Shown: in pieces, positions 25,931-34,686 of the stretch
Numbering within the stretch: position 1 is the stretch's first letter
Layout: each line of letters begins with the position of its first letter
Assembly: GCF_008369165.1 (NCBI RefSeq)
Contig: NZ_VOBA01000001.1
Coordinates: forward strand, 1,853,630 to 1,917,629
DNA: 64,000 nucleotides
Direction of reading: 5' to 3'
From: Dietzia sp. ANT_WB102
GTDB taxonomy: Bacteria > Actinomycetota > Actinomycetes > Mycobacteriales > Mycobacteriaceae
Notes under the pieces: generated by a model
Database searches by the model: none
The model's input: only the letters and a program-made list of their open reading frames with translations
What the model was told of the DNA's origin: nothing
Translations under genes and position numbers: made by a program

Positions 25931-26320
25931 ATGGCGGGCAGTAGCAACGAGGTGCGGGCCACCTCGGAGATGAAGATCAACGACGACGTAACGATTGACG
26001 AGCTCAGGTCGATCGTCGGCGATGTGAGCTCCAGTTCCTCGACAGAGGGAGAGCACATCCGTGGGCACAATTTCTACGTCGACGAAGAGGCCAGGATTCT
26101 CTTCGCTCATGAGCACTACGCGGACGCCGTGGCGATGCTCAGGCACCTCAAGGAGATGGACCAGGACAAGGTTGGACGACTCATGGCGTCCGTTGAGGTG
26201 CTCGATCTCCGGATCTACGGACCGATGAACGACGAATTGCACGGGCTCCTCGAGGGCTTCGGAAGCGTCCGGAAGTTCGACTTCGTGAGCGGCTTCACCC
26301 ACTTCGGAGGTGTCAAGTGA
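25931..26320 (+). CDS. Small dimeric alpha/beta-barrel protein, ABM-like
   Basis: 129 residues, ATG at 25931 after GAAGGGATG-type sequence. After about 40 polar residues comes GHNFYVDEEARILFAHEHYA, DAVAMLRHLKEMDQ, ASVEVLDLRIYGPMNDELHG and KFDFVSGFTHFGG. This pattern (aromatic strand, EHYAD.. helix, YG.MNDEL) resembles antibiotic-biosynthesis-monooxygenase-like small barrels. No catalytic role can be read. It is coupled to the P450 gene by a GTGA overlap and is the first gene behind operator b. Confidence 0.55.
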   Translation: MAGSSNEVRATSEMKINDDVTIDELRSIVGDVSSSSSTEGEHIRGHNFYVDEEARILFAHEHYADAVAMLRHLKEMDQDKVGRLMASVEVLDLRIYGPMNDELHGLLEGFGSVRKFDFVSGFTHFGGVK

Positions 26321-27591
26321 CGGCCAGCTACGACTACGAGAAGTTCTTCGGCCTGGACGCGGAGCAGCTCAAGTGCCCTCATACCGCTTTCGAGGAGGTG
26401 CAGTCGAAGTGCCCCGTCTCCCGCAGTGATGCGTTGGGCTTCTGGGTGGTGGCCGACCACGAGCATGCGCAAAAGGTGTTCAAGGACGCCACGGTGTTCT
26501 CGACCAAGAAGATGCTCGGTGAGCAAGTTTCCGACGAGTGGCAGCGCATGATTGACATGGCAGCCCAGCGTCCCGGGGCCAAAGAGGAACTTGGCGAAGA
26601 CTATGGGACGAGCGACCGGAAGGTCCTGCTCTTCGCCGACCCGCCGGAGCACGGCCGCCATCGTCGACTGATCATGGGCGCGCTCACACCGAACGCGCTC
26701 AAATCTTGGGCGCCGCGCATTGAGGAGACAGCCGACATCTTTGTCGGTGGGATCACCTCCGACGAGGAGGTGGAGTTCGTCGACGGCTTCGCTAACAAGT
26801 ACACGATGACCGTCATCGCAGACATTCTCGGTTTTCCACGGGACATGGTCCCGCAGATGCTCGATTGGGCCGAGGGATTCAACTCGATGGTCGGTAATCC
26901 CGACCAGACCGCGGAGCAGATCGAGGCGCTCGTCGACACCAGGTACGAATTCGACGCCTACTGCAACAAGCAGATCGACGATAGGGAGGCGAACCCGACC
27001 GAAGACCTCATCTCGAGGATCGTGAAGCTCAATGCCGCCAGCGACACCCCGCTCAGCCGGGACGACTTGTTCCAGATCCTCCAGTTGACCATGGTCGGCG
27101 GAAGTGAGACTTCCGCCACCGCGCTGTCCAAGATGATCGAGTATCTCGGCAAGAATCCCGAGATGTGGGCCGAACTGAAGACGGACACCGATCTGATTCC
27201 GCAGTTCATGGAGGAGATGCTGCGCATGTTCTCCCCGGTGCAGGGTTCGTTCCGAGCGGTCACCGAGGACATCGAGCTCGGCGGGCAGCAGCTTAAGGCT
27301 GGCGACATGCTCTGGGTGGGTATGGGCGCGTCGAACCGTGACCCCAAGGTGTTCGACGACCCCGACCGAATGGACATCGACCGAAAGCAGCTCGCGGCTA
27401 GCCACGTTGCGTTCGGTGGTGGTCCGCACGTCTGCCCAGGCACATCGTTGACCCGATTGGAGTTGCGGATGGTGCTGGAGAGGATCGTCACCCGGTTTTC
27501 CGGCGTCGAGCTGGTGGATCCGGATCCGGCAGCCAAGAAGAGCTTCAACTTCTATGGGCCCGCCGCACTTCCGGTGCGCTTCACCGCTTAG
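26317..27591 (+). CDS. Cytochrome P450 (first of two)
   Basis: 424 residues; GTG at 26317 overlaps the preceding stop. A soluble bacterial P450 that should insert one oxygen atom from O2 into an unactivated C-H bond. I-helix oxygen motif MVGGSETSATAL (about residue 265), ExxR in FMEEMLRMFSP, and the heme-thiolate signature FGGGPHVCPGTSL with Cys about residue 375. EHGRHRRLIMGALTP is the C-helix region. By eye this gene and its neighbours are less GC-rich than the surrounding genes. Electrons probably come from the ferredoxin and reductase at 30194-31399. Confidence 0.93.
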   Translation: MTASYDYEKFFGLDAEQLKCPHTAFEEVQSKCPVSRSDALGFWVVADHEHAQKVFKDATVFSTKKMLGEQVSDEWQRMIDMAAQRPGAKEELGEDYGTSDRKVLLFADPPEHGRHRRLIMGALTPNALKSWAPRIEETADIFVGGITSDEEVEFVDGFANKYTMTVIADILGFPRDMVPQMLDWAEGFNSMVGNPDQTAEQIEALVDTRYEFDAYCNKQIDDREANPTEDLISRIVKLNAASDTPLSRDDLFQILQLTMVGGSETSATALSKMIEYLGKNPEMWAELKTDTDLIPQFMEEMLRMFSPVQGSFRAVTEDIELGGQQLKAGDMLWVGMGASNRDPKVFDDPDRMDIDRKQLAASHVAFGGGPHVCPGTSLTRLELRMVLERIVTRFSGVELVDPDPAAKKSFNFYGPAALPVRFTA

Positions 27592-27675
27592 CGCGGTGCC
27601 GGTATCGCGCCCCGATCTCATTCCCGGCCAGCGGCAGGAAAGTCGCCCTTGGTGCCGAACCGAAAGGACTCTCTG

Positions 27676-28050
27676 ATGGCTTCAGTGGAGAATCAGCCAA
27701 CGTATCTCTTTGCGCTCTACCGTTGGGCAGGTACCTCCCCCGAGGAGTTCCGCGACCACTATTTGAGCAAGCATGCCGACATTGGCAAGTCCATCCCGGG
27801 TGTGGCCTGGTGGCACACCTTCCTTAATAACAATCCGATGATGAACTGGGGGCTCCCGGAGGGGGCCCCTAAGCCGGACGCGTTCTCAATCATGGCGTTC
27901 GAGTCGGAGGAGGCGCTGCAGAAGGCTCCAGAGAGCGAGGGATGGGCGGCCGCCAACGGCGACAACACCGGCTTCGTACAGCACATCGACGTGTACGAGG
28001 TGTCCCGGGTCCAATTGGTGGAGGAGGGGGAGGGGAGTCCGGCTGGGTAG
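27676..28050 (+). CDS. EthD-like small protein
   Basis: 124 residues from the ATG at 27676, with AAAGGA upstream. LFALYRWAGTSPEEFRDHYL and SKHADIGKSIPGVAWWHTF show the EthD pattern (xFxxxW...H....IPG) of dimeric ferredoxin-like barrels. EthD itself was found in an ether-degrading P450 operon, where it is essential for an unknown reason. The link with a P450 here fits that. A paralogue sits at 49428. Confidence 0.75.
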   Translation: MASVENQPTYLFALYRWAGTSPEEFRDHYLSKHADIGKSIPGVAWWHTFLNNNPMMNWGLPEGAPKPDAFSIMAFESEEALQKAPESEGWAAANGDNTGFVQHIDVYEVSRVQLVEEGEGSPAG

Positions 28051-28298
28051 GGCCCCGCATTCGCCGACGCGGCAGACGAGCCCGGGGATGCTTCCTCGGG
28101 TTCGGTTGTATTCATTATGAGTCTGCGCACCGGGCCGGAGGGTGGGGCCGGTCTGACCATCCGACTTGTTCGGTGTTTTGTCATCGAGGTGCCACGCCCA
28201 TCCAGGGCGTTCCAGGCGGCCAGTGGAATGCCTCTTGAACAGGGAACTTGTTCGCCACGCGAACAAACAATGATTTCCAAGTATTTCCTCGATATGCC
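28051..28298. other. Gap upstream of site c
   Basis: About 250 bases without a supported gene after the EthD-like gene. No terminator hairpin with a T-run is visible. It ends in the promoter described at 28299-28350. Confidence 0.4.
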
Positions 28299-28350
28299 TT
28301 GCATCACACTGTGACAGTGGTTACAGTCAAACCTAAGTGAATTCAGCTCG
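28299..28350 (+). promoter_or_regulatory. Promoter and 13-bp operator, site c
   Basis: TTGCAT (28299-28304), 17 bases, TACAGT (28322-28327), then operator variant TGAATTCAGCTCG (28338-28350). Same geometry as site b. The spacer also contains CACTGTGACAGTG, a second small palindrome. Confidence 0.75.
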
Positions 28351-28370
28351 AACGACTGGAGGAGCACGAA

Positions 28371-28841
28371 ATGTCAGACGATCAGCGCCGAAAGAACGTG
28401 GAGTTGGTGCGTGCCTACACGGACGCTCTCAACTCCTGGGACATCGAGACGATGCGGGAACTCTCCACCGAGGACGTGGTCTTCGAGCTCCCGTTTCGCC
28501 CGCCTAGCTTCGGCCGTGAGACCGTGGGGCGCGACGCCTACATGGAGGTCCTCGCCCAGGCCCGTGACCACATGATCGATGGGTCCGAGAACCTGCACGA
28601 TCTGCAGCTGGACACGCTCGCGTCGGACCCCGACACCGTCATCGCCACCTACAAGAGCGATATGACGCTCCGCAGCGGTGTGAGGTACGCGAACGAGTAC
28701 ATCTCGCGGTTCGTCTGTCGCGATGGCAAGGTCTCCCGCTTCGTCGAGTACTACGACTCGATCATCCTGTTCCGCGCGCTCGGCGGGACCCTTCGGGAAG
28801 CCGACGAGTCGGAATTGCTGCCCGAGGGGCTCAAGTCCTGA
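28371..28841 (+). CDS. NTF2/SnoaL-like protein (intact)
   Basis: 156 residues, ATG after GGAGGAG. Cone-shaped alpha+beta fold: NVELVRAYTDALNSWDIETM, DVVFELPFRPPSFGRETVGR, ANEYISRFVCRDGKVSRFVE and YYDSIILFRALGG. Family members include ketosteroid isomerase, limonene epoxide hydrolase and polyketide cyclases, so an isomerase, hydrolase or dehydratase role on a ring compound is possible. Catalytic residues cannot be assigned from sequence alone. It opens the second P450 operon behind operator c. Confidence 0.8.
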   Translation: MSDDQRRKNVELVRAYTDALNSWDIETMRELSTEDVVFELPFRPPSFGRETVGRDAYMEVLAQARDHMIDGSENLHDLQLDTLASDPDTVIATYKSDMTLRSGVRYANEYISRFVCRDGKVSRFVEYYDSIILFRALGGTLREADESELLPEGLKS

Positions 28842-28902
28842 TCGCCAGTCGGCCCCGTTGACTTCATCCCTCTTCCCACACATCTGCTAGGAGCCACCCC
28901 TC

Positions 28903-30162
28903 ATGGGTAAGGAACTGCCCGATCCGAAGACCGTCGACGCCAACCAGCCGAAGTGCCCCTTCGTCGACATGTGGTCCGACGAGTACAACGACAAGAACCT
29001 GGAGATCCTCAAGCATCTTCGCGAGGAGCACGACCTCGCCTTCCACAAGCAGGGCAACACCACCGTCCCCCTGGTCACGCGGTACAACGACCTGTGGAAG
29101 ATCCACCGCGACTGGAGGACGTTCCAGTCTGGTCGTGCCGCCTCCCATCTGGCCGACCGCCGCTACGACGACCCGAATGACGACCCGACCTTTATCCCAC
29201 TCGATACCGACCCGCCGGTCCACAGTGAGTGGCGCAAGATTCTCGAGCCGTTGATGACGCTCAAGAAGATGGAGGCGCACGCGGAGCTGATCGAGAGCAT
29301 CGCAAATGATTTGCTCGAAGGGCTCGAGGGTCGCACCAGGTTCAACGTCATGGACGAGTTCGTCCGCCCACTGCAGGCTCGCGCGATCTTCGCCGTGATC
29401 CTCGGCGTGCCCGCGGATAGTGACCGGATTCTCCAGTTCTCGGCGTGGGCACAGGACGCGCTGATCGTCCCGGAGCGCGCGGTTGAGGCCTTCGGCGAGC
29501 TAAGTGCCGCGCTGCTCGAAATCCTCCGGGAACGTCGGGAGAACCCGCGAGGTGAGGACGACATCGTGACGGTGCTGGCGAACTGCCGACCCGGTGGTGA
29601 GGTCCCGGACGACGGGGACCTCATCAAGATCATGATCGCGTTGACGCTTGGCGGGCTCGAATCCACGGGCACCGTCCTGAGCGGCACTATCCATCACATG
29701 GCCACCCATCCGGAGGACCTCAAGGAGTTGCAGGACGACATGTCTCTGCTCGACGAGGCCATCGAGGAAGCGCTACGGCTGTTCGTCAATGTGACGCTCA
29801 CTCAGCGGACGGTAACCAAGGAGACGACCCTCAACGGCTACGATCTCAAGCCCGGAGACAAAGTCTGGAACCTCCCAGGCTCGGCCAACCGCGACGAATC
29901 AGTGTTCCCCGACGGCGACAGCTGGAACGTGCGTCGCGAGAACAAGCGCCATGTCTCTTTCGGCGCCGGCATCCACCGTTGCCTCGGGTCGAACCTGGCT
30001 CGGATCTTCCTCCGGGTCGCCTTCACGGCCGTCCTCACCCGGATGCCGGGCGTGAGCCTCGTTCCGGACCAGGAGATCCACACCCACTCCATGCCGACCC
30101 GTGGCCTCACCGAGTTCGAGGTCACCGTCGACGAGATCACCCCCGTCGCGACCACCGCCTGA
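28903..30162 (+). CDS. Cytochrome P450 (second of two)
   Basis: 419 residues, ATG at 28903. I-helix ALTLGGLESTGTVL carries Glu-Ser where Glu/Asp-Thr is usual, so proton delivery to bound oxygen may differ. ExxR is in EEALRLFVN and the heme ligand in FGAGIHRCLGSNLAR (Cys about residue 358). HSEWRKILEPLMTLKKMEAH is the C-helix region. It is followed 31 bases later by a [3Fe-4S] ferredoxin gene and then a reductase, its probable electron donors. The substrate is unknown; the regulon context suggests a hydrophobic alicyclic compound. Confidence 0.93.
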   Translation: MGKELPDPKTVDANQPKCPFVDMWSDEYNDKNLEILKHLREEHDLAFHKQGNTTVPLVTRYNDLWKIHRDWRTFQSGRAASHLADRRYDDPNDDPTFIPLDTDPPVHSEWRKILEPLMTLKKMEAHAELIESIANDLLEGLEGRTRFNVMDEFVRPLQARAIFAVILGVPADSDRILQFSAWAQDALIVPERAVEAFGELSAALLEILRERRENPRGEDDIVTVLANCRPGGEVPDDGDLIKIMIALTLGGLESTGTVLSGTIHHMATHPEDLKELQDDMSLLDEAIEEALRLFVNVTLTQRTVTKETTLNGYDLKPGDKVWNLPGSANRDESVFPDGDSWNVRRENKRHVSFGAGIHRCLGSNLARIFLRVAFTAVLTRMPGVSLVPDQEIHTHSMPTRGLTEFEVTVDEITPVATTA

Positions 30163-30193
30163 GCCCGGTTACTCATACCCGAGAGGACACACC

Positions 30194-30388
30194 ATGAAGG
30201 TCAAGATCGACCACGAGTTCTGCGTGGGCCACGCCCGTTGCTACACGCTGGAGCCCGACTACATCGCCGAGGACGAGCGCGGCCGCGGAGTCGTCCGGGA
30301 GGACGCGCCCGAGATGTCACCCGAGACCGCCCGACGGCTGGTCAGGGCGTGCCCCGAGTCCGCGATCTCCATCGTGCGGGAATCCTGA
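30194..30388 (+). CDS. [3Fe-4S]-type ferredoxin
   Basis: 64 residues from the ATG at 30194. Cys at residues 10 and 16 (FCVGHARC) and in RACPESAI, with His-Ala in place of the fourth ligand, is the usual pattern of single-cluster P450 ferredoxins. Position between a P450 and a reductase gene indicates electron transfer to the P450s. RBS AGAGGACAC-like sequence lies upstream. Confidence 0.9.
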   Translation: MKVKIDHEFCVGHARCYTLEPDYIAEDERGRGVVREDAPEMSPETARRLVRACPESAISIVRES

Positions 30389-30397
30389 AGAAGACCG

Positions 30398-31399
30398 ATG
30401 ACCATGCTCCAAGACCCCATGCGGGCCGACATCGTCCATCTCGGAGGCGGTGGCTCCGGTGAACTGTCGACCGACGCGATCGTGACGAGTCGTCGCGACG
30501 TGGCGGACGGCGTCGTCGAGCTCGTCCTCGCGGCAGCCGACGGCAGCGATCTCCCACGGTGGGAGCCCGGCGCTCATATCGACATCGTCCTCGACGACGA
30601 CACGATCCGGCAATACTCCCTGTGCGGGGACCCCGCCGACCGAAAGACGCTCCGTGTGGCGATCTTGCTCGAAGCGGAGGGGAGGGGAGGATCTCGTCGA
30701 ATCCACGAGCAGCTCCACTCGGGGGTATCCGTCGAGCTGTCCGGCCCCCGCAATCACTTCCCGCTCCACGCGTCCTCCCGCTACCTGTTCATCGCGGGCG
30801 GGATCGGGGTGACCCCGCTGATTCCGATGATGCGGGCGGCCGAGGCCGCCGGAGCCGAGTGGCAATTCGTGTACGGAGGTCGGAGCGAAGCGACGATGGG
30901 GTATGTCGATGAGCTACGTGAGCTGGGGGAGCGGGTCGTGATCTGGCCGCAGGACACCCACGGGCTGATCGATCTCGAGGACCTACTCGGAACGCCAGAA
31001 GAGGGGACCCTGGTTTACAGCTGCGGACCGGAACCCCTGCTTGCGGCAGTCGAGGAGTGGTGCGCGTCGTGGCCCCCGGGAGCCCTTAATGTCGAGAGGT
31101 TCTCTGCCGTCGAGATCGACACGTCCGAGGACACCGGATTCGACGTAGAGCTCCGGGAGACCGGCACCACGGTTCACGTCAACAAGGACCAGACGATCCT
31201 TGAAGTGGTCACCGAGGCCGGCGTGTACGTGCCGACCTCGTGCACCGAGGGGACCTGCGGATCCTGCGAGACGCCGATCCTCGAGGGCACCGCCGAGCAC
31301 CGCGACGTCGTGCTGTCCCCGGAAGAGCAGGAAGCCCAGGAAACCATGATGATCTGCGTCTCTCGCGCATCCTGTCCCCGGCTGGTGTTAGACCTCTAG
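30398..31399 (+). CDS. Ferredoxin reductase, phthalate dioxygenase reductase type
   Basis: 333 residues. Flavin-binding barrel with RQYSLCGDP (about residue 68), NAD(P) domain with LFIAGGIGVTPLIPMM, then the C-terminal plant-type [2Fe-2S] domain with Cys in TSCTEGTCGSCETPI and MMICVSRAS. These enzymes carry electrons from NAD(P)H through flavin to a built-in iron-sulfur cluster. It lies 10 bases after the ferredoxin gene, so the chain NADH, reductase, ferredoxin, P450 is encoded together. Whether the fused cluster feeds the P450 directly is open. Confidence 0.9.
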   Translation: MTMLQDPMRADIVHLGGGGSGELSTDAIVTSRRDVADGVVELVLAAADGSDLPRWEPGAHIDIVLDDDTIRQYSLCGDPADRKTLRVAILLEAEGRGGSRRIHEQLHSGVSVELSGPRNHFPLHASSRYLFIAGGIGVTPLIPMMRAAEAAGAEWQFVYGGRSEATMGYVDELRELGERVVIWPQDTHGLIDLEDLLGTPEEGTLVYSCGPEPLLAAVEEWCASWPPGALNVERFSAVEIDTSEDTGFDVELRETGTTVHVNKDQTILEVVTEAGVYVPTSCTEGTCGSCETPILEGTAEHRDVVLSPEEQEAQETMMICVSRASCPRLVLDL

Positions 31400-31471
31400 C
31401 CATCCGCCCCGGACCATCCGCGGCGCCGGATACCGCCGCACCCCTCGACCCACAGGTAACCAGGAGGATCG

Positions 31472-33034
31472 ATGCTCCCCAGGAGCTACAGCGAGTTCTA
31501 CATCGACGGTCAGTGGCGGGCAACCGACTCGACCGAGAAGTTCACCGTCGTGTCCCCGTCCACAGGCGACCCGATCGGGGAGGTGCCCCGCGCGACGCGG
31601 GCGGACATCGATGCCGCGGTCGAAGCGGCGCGGCATGCCTTCTACGAGACAGACTGGTCGACCCGGCCAGTGGCCGAGCGCGCGGCTCTATGCGAGGCGC
31701 TGGCCACGAGGCTTTACGAGGTCAAGGACGAGATGGCCGAACTTCTCGTGGACGAGTTGGGGTGCACCCGGATGCTGGCGGATGTGTACCAGGCCGTCGC
31801 GCCGACCTTGCATTGGAATTACAACGCTGAGGTGGGGCGCACCTACCCCTTCCAGGAGGTCCGGACCGCAGATCTTGGGCCGCTGGCCGGAGGATCCGCC
31901 GGTGGCATGATCATGCCCTACCAGACCCAGGCGCTCGTCGTGAAGGAGCCGGTGGGTGTCGTCGCGACCATGGTCGCCTACAACTTCACCATGCCGGGGA
32001 CCTCGCAGAAGGTGGCGCCCGCCATCATCGCGGGATGCACGGTCGTGGTGAAGGTCCCCGAGCCGGATCCGCTCGCAGTGTTCGCGCTCGGCCAACTTGT
32101 CCACGAGGTCGGGTTCCCTCCCGGCGTCATCAACATCGTTGCCGCCGGTCCCGAAGAGTCGGCGTACCTTGTCTCGCACCCAGACGTAGACATGGTGAGT
32201 TTCACCGGGTCTACGACGGTCGGATCGCGCATCGGGCGCGAATGCGGGGCTCTCGTCCGCCCGGTCGTCCTCGAGCTCGGAGGGAAGTCCGCGGCGATCG
32301 TCCTCGACGACGCCGACTTCGATGCCACCGTCCCCACCCTTCTGGGCGTTAGTGTGATCCCCTCGAGCGGGCAGAGCTGCGTGTGCCAGAGCCGGTTTCT
32401 GGTGTCCGAGGCCCGGCACGACGAGCTGGTCCACCGCCTGGTCGCCGCGATGGCGGACATCAGGGTCGGGGACCCCCACGACCCGGATGTTGATATGGGG
32501 CCGCTCATCACCGAGGCCCATCGGGAGAGGGTTCTCGGGATGATTCGCCGTGCGGTCGAGCAAGGCGCCACAGTGGCGTTCGGTGGCGGGGTCCCGGAGG
32601 GTCTCGAGAACGGGTGGTTCGTCGAACCAACCCTGCTGACCGGAGTCACTCCCGACATGGAGATCGCGCAGGAGGAGGTGTTCGGTCCTGTGGTCGCCGT
32701 CATCTCGTACAAGGACGAGGACGATGCGGTCCGCATCGCGAACGACAGCCGCTACGGACTCGCAGGGTCGGTGTACACCACCGACGTCGAGCGAGGCTTC
32801 GCGATCGCTCGCAGGATCCGCACCGGGACGTTCTCAGTCAACTCGTTCTCGGCGGACTTCAACTCGCCATTCGGCGGTTTCAAGGAATCCGGCATCGGCC
32901 GCGAGCATGGTGTCGCCGGCCTCGAGGGCTACCTGATCCCCAAGTCGATCTCGGTCGACCCGTCGATGACCATCCCCGAGTCGGTCGTAGCGCAGGCGGA
33001 CGTCGTGACAACCGGCGTTCGGAAGGGAGCCTGA
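31472..33034 (+). CDS. Aldehyde dehydrogenase
   Basis: 520 residues, ATG after CAGGAGG. NAD(P)-dependent oxidation of an aldehyde to an acid. Catalytic Cys in SSGQSCVCQSRF (about residue 307), general base Glu in VLELGGKSAAIV (about 271), oxyanion Asn in MVAYNFTMPGTSQKVAPAII, and cofactor motif FTGSTTVGSRIG. C-terminal NSFSADFNSPFGGFKESGIG is normal. It probably finishes conversion of the P450 product to a carboxylic acid, ready for CoA activation by the ligase at 47136. No operator lies before it, so it should be read with the P450 operon. Confidence 0.92.
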   Translation: MLPRSYSEFYIDGQWRATDSTEKFTVVSPSTGDPIGEVPRATRADIDAAVEAARHAFYETDWSTRPVAERAALCEALATRLYEVKDEMAELLVDELGCTRMLADVYQAVAPTLHWNYNAEVGRTYPFQEVRTADLGPLAGGSAGGMIMPYQTQALVVKEPVGVVATMVAYNFTMPGTSQKVAPAIIAGCTVVVKVPEPDPLAVFALGQLVHEVGFPPGVINIVAAGPEESAYLVSHPDVDMVSFTGSTTVGSRIGRECGALVRPVVLELGGKSAAIVLDDADFDATVPTLLGVSVIPSSGQSCVCQSRFLVSEARHDELVHRLVAAMADIRVGDPHDPDVDMGPLITEAHRERVLGMIRRAVEQGATVAFGGGVPEGLENGWFVEPTLLTGVTPDMEIAQEEVFGPVVAVISYKDEDDAVRIANDSRYGLAGSVYTTDVERGFAIARRIRTGTFSVNSFSADFNSPFGGFKESGIGREHGVAGLEGYLIPKSISVDPSMTIPESVVAQADVVTTGVRKGA

Positions 33035-33039
33035 TCGCC

Positions 33040-33517
33040 GTGGGCGTCTGACACGTCGAGACAGGACGGTATCGACCGGCTGCTGGCGATCGAGGAGATC
33101 AAGGGCCTGAGGCCCGCATACTCGGCCTACTTCGACAGCCAGGACATCGAGAAGCTCGGCTCGATCTTCACCTAGGACGCAGTCTGTGAGTTCGACGAGC
33201 AGTACGGCGGCGACTGGGTGGGCAGGGAGACGATTCGTGCGAACTACGCCGCCGTGGCCGAGCAGGTCGGCGCGCCCTACAACGCGATCCATGCGGTCAC
33301 CAATTCGTGGATCGAGCTGACGGTAGCGGATACGGCCAACGGTCGCTGGTACCTGATCGAATACCTCACTCGACAGGGCGCGTTGAGCTACCCGGGCGGG
33401 CACGAGAACCCGCTGTTCTGCCTGGGGATTTATCAGGAGGAGTATCGAAAGGTCGACGGGAAGTGGCAGATCTCCCGTGTCCGGCTCGAGTTCCTCTGGC
33501 CGGAACGCTCCTGGTAA
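33040..33517 (+). pseudogene. NTF2/SnoaL-like gene with frameshift and nonsense codon
   Basis: A GTG at 33040 runs into TGA after three codons; one missing base there would join it to a frame reading GIDRLLAIEEIKGLRPAYSA, YFDSQDIEKLGSIFT. That frame stops at TAG (33173-33175), where relatives have Glu or Asp, and then continues DAVCEFDEQYGGDWVGRETI to RVRLEFLWPERSW. The intact portion after the stop covers about 100 residues of the cone fold. Two separate lesions argue for true decay rather than one sequencing error. Confidence 0.7.
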
Positions 33518-33549
33518 AAGGACAACTACTGGACCCTGGTGGTGAACAC

Positions 33550-33585
33550 GAGCCGCAGCCCTCCGCCTCGCGAGGGCTGCGGCTC
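33550..33585. terminator. Bidirectional terminator hairpin
   Basis: Perfect 14-bp stem GAGCCGCAGCCCTC (33550-33563) with 33572-33585, 8-base loop, between the converging NTF2-like relic and coaA. CGTTGTATAT follows on the plus strand. Confidence 0.75.
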
Positions 33586-33619
33586 CGTTGTATATCTGGG
33601 GTCGCTTCGCCCCGGGGAC

Positions 33620-34552
33620 TCAGATCTTCCGCAGGCGCAGCCGCTGGATGGAGTGGTCGGAGTTCTTGCGCAGCACCAGTGTCGCGCGCGGCCGGGTGGG
33701 CAGGATGTTCTCCACCAAGTTCGGCCGGTTGATCGAGGTCCAGATCTCCCGGGCCGCCAGGCGGGCCGCCTGGTCGGACAGGTCGGCGTAGTGCGCAAAG
33801 TGTGAGTTGGGATTGGAGAACGACGTGCTCCGCAACTCGAGGAAGCGCTCGATGTACCACTGCTCGATGTCCTCGATCCGCGCGTCGACGTAGAGCGAGA
33901 AGTCGAACAGGTCCGAAACCATCAGGCGGGGGCCGGTCTGGAGAACATTGAGGCCCTCGACGATGAGGATGTCCGGACGCCGGACCTCGATGAACTCATC
34001 GGGCACGATGTCGTACTTGGTGTGCGAGTAGACCGGCGCCCAGACCACTGGTGCGCCGGACTTGACTTCGGTGACGAACCGCAGCAGCGCACGCCGGTCG
34101 TACGACTCCGGGTACCCCTTGCGGTGCATCAGCCCGCGGCGCTGGAGCTCCCGGTTGGGGTGGAGGAAACCGTCGGTGGTGATGAGGTCCACACGGGGGT
34201 GGGATTCCCAGCGGGTGAGCAGCGCGCGCAGCACACGCGCGGAGGTGGACTTGCCGACCGCGACCGAACCGGCCACGCCGATGACGAACGGCATGGGCGC
34301 GTCCACCTTTTCGCCGAGGAAGATGTTGGTCGACTGGAACAGCCGCTGCCGGGCCGTGACCTGCAGGTGGATGAGCCGACTCAGCGGCAGGTAGATCTCG
34401 GCGATCTCGTCCAGATCGAGGTGCTCGCCCAGGCCCCGGAGGCCCTCGAGGTCCTGTTCGGTGAGCACCATGGGCATCGCACGCCGCAGTCGCCGCCAAC
34501 TGCGGCGGTCGAACTCGACGTACGGCGTGTAGTCGCCAGCATGTCTGCTCAC
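33620..34552 (-). CDS. coaA: Pantothenate kinase type I
   Basis: 310 residues from the GTG at 34552 ([20 protein letters not shown]), which aligns with the mycobacterial protein; an upstream in-frame start was rejected. It phosphorylates pantothenate, the first and controlling step of CoA synthesis. P-loop [12 protein letters not shown] (about residue 90), then [55 protein letters not shown] and [18 protein letters not shown]. The coaA/glyA divergent pair is conserved (Rv1092c/Rv1093) and here splits the catabolic regulon into two halves. Confidence 0.96.
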   Translation of the reverse strand: MSRHAGDYTPYVEFDRRSWRRLRRAMPMVLTEQDLEGLRGLGEHLDLDEIAEIYLPLSRLIHLQVTARQRLFQSTNIFLGEKVDAPMPFVIGVAGSVAVGKSTSARVLRALLTRWESHPRVDLITTDGFLHPNRELQRRGLMHRKGYPESYDRRALLRFVTEVKSGAPVVWAPVYSHTKYDIVPDEFIEVRRPDILIVEGLNVLQTGPRLMVSDLFDFSLYVDARIEDIEQWYIERFLELRSTSFSNPNSHFAHYADLSDQAARLAAREIWTSINRPNLVENILPTRPRATLVLRKNSDHSIQRLRLRKI

Positions 34553-34686
34553 AACGACTAATTGTGGCAGGTGGGCACGGGGTCGGGGGTGCCAGGGTGG
34601 CGGGGCACTAGACTGGCGGGCGACAAGACGAGCCGTGGCCCGACACGATTCGTTCGAAGTGAGAAGCCCACGCGCGAGGAGCAACG

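Noticed and set aside
33040-33517. A recoded (stop-readthrough) NTF2-like protein at the TAG
   Set aside because: A separate frameshift before it and no recoding signal make simple decay more likely.
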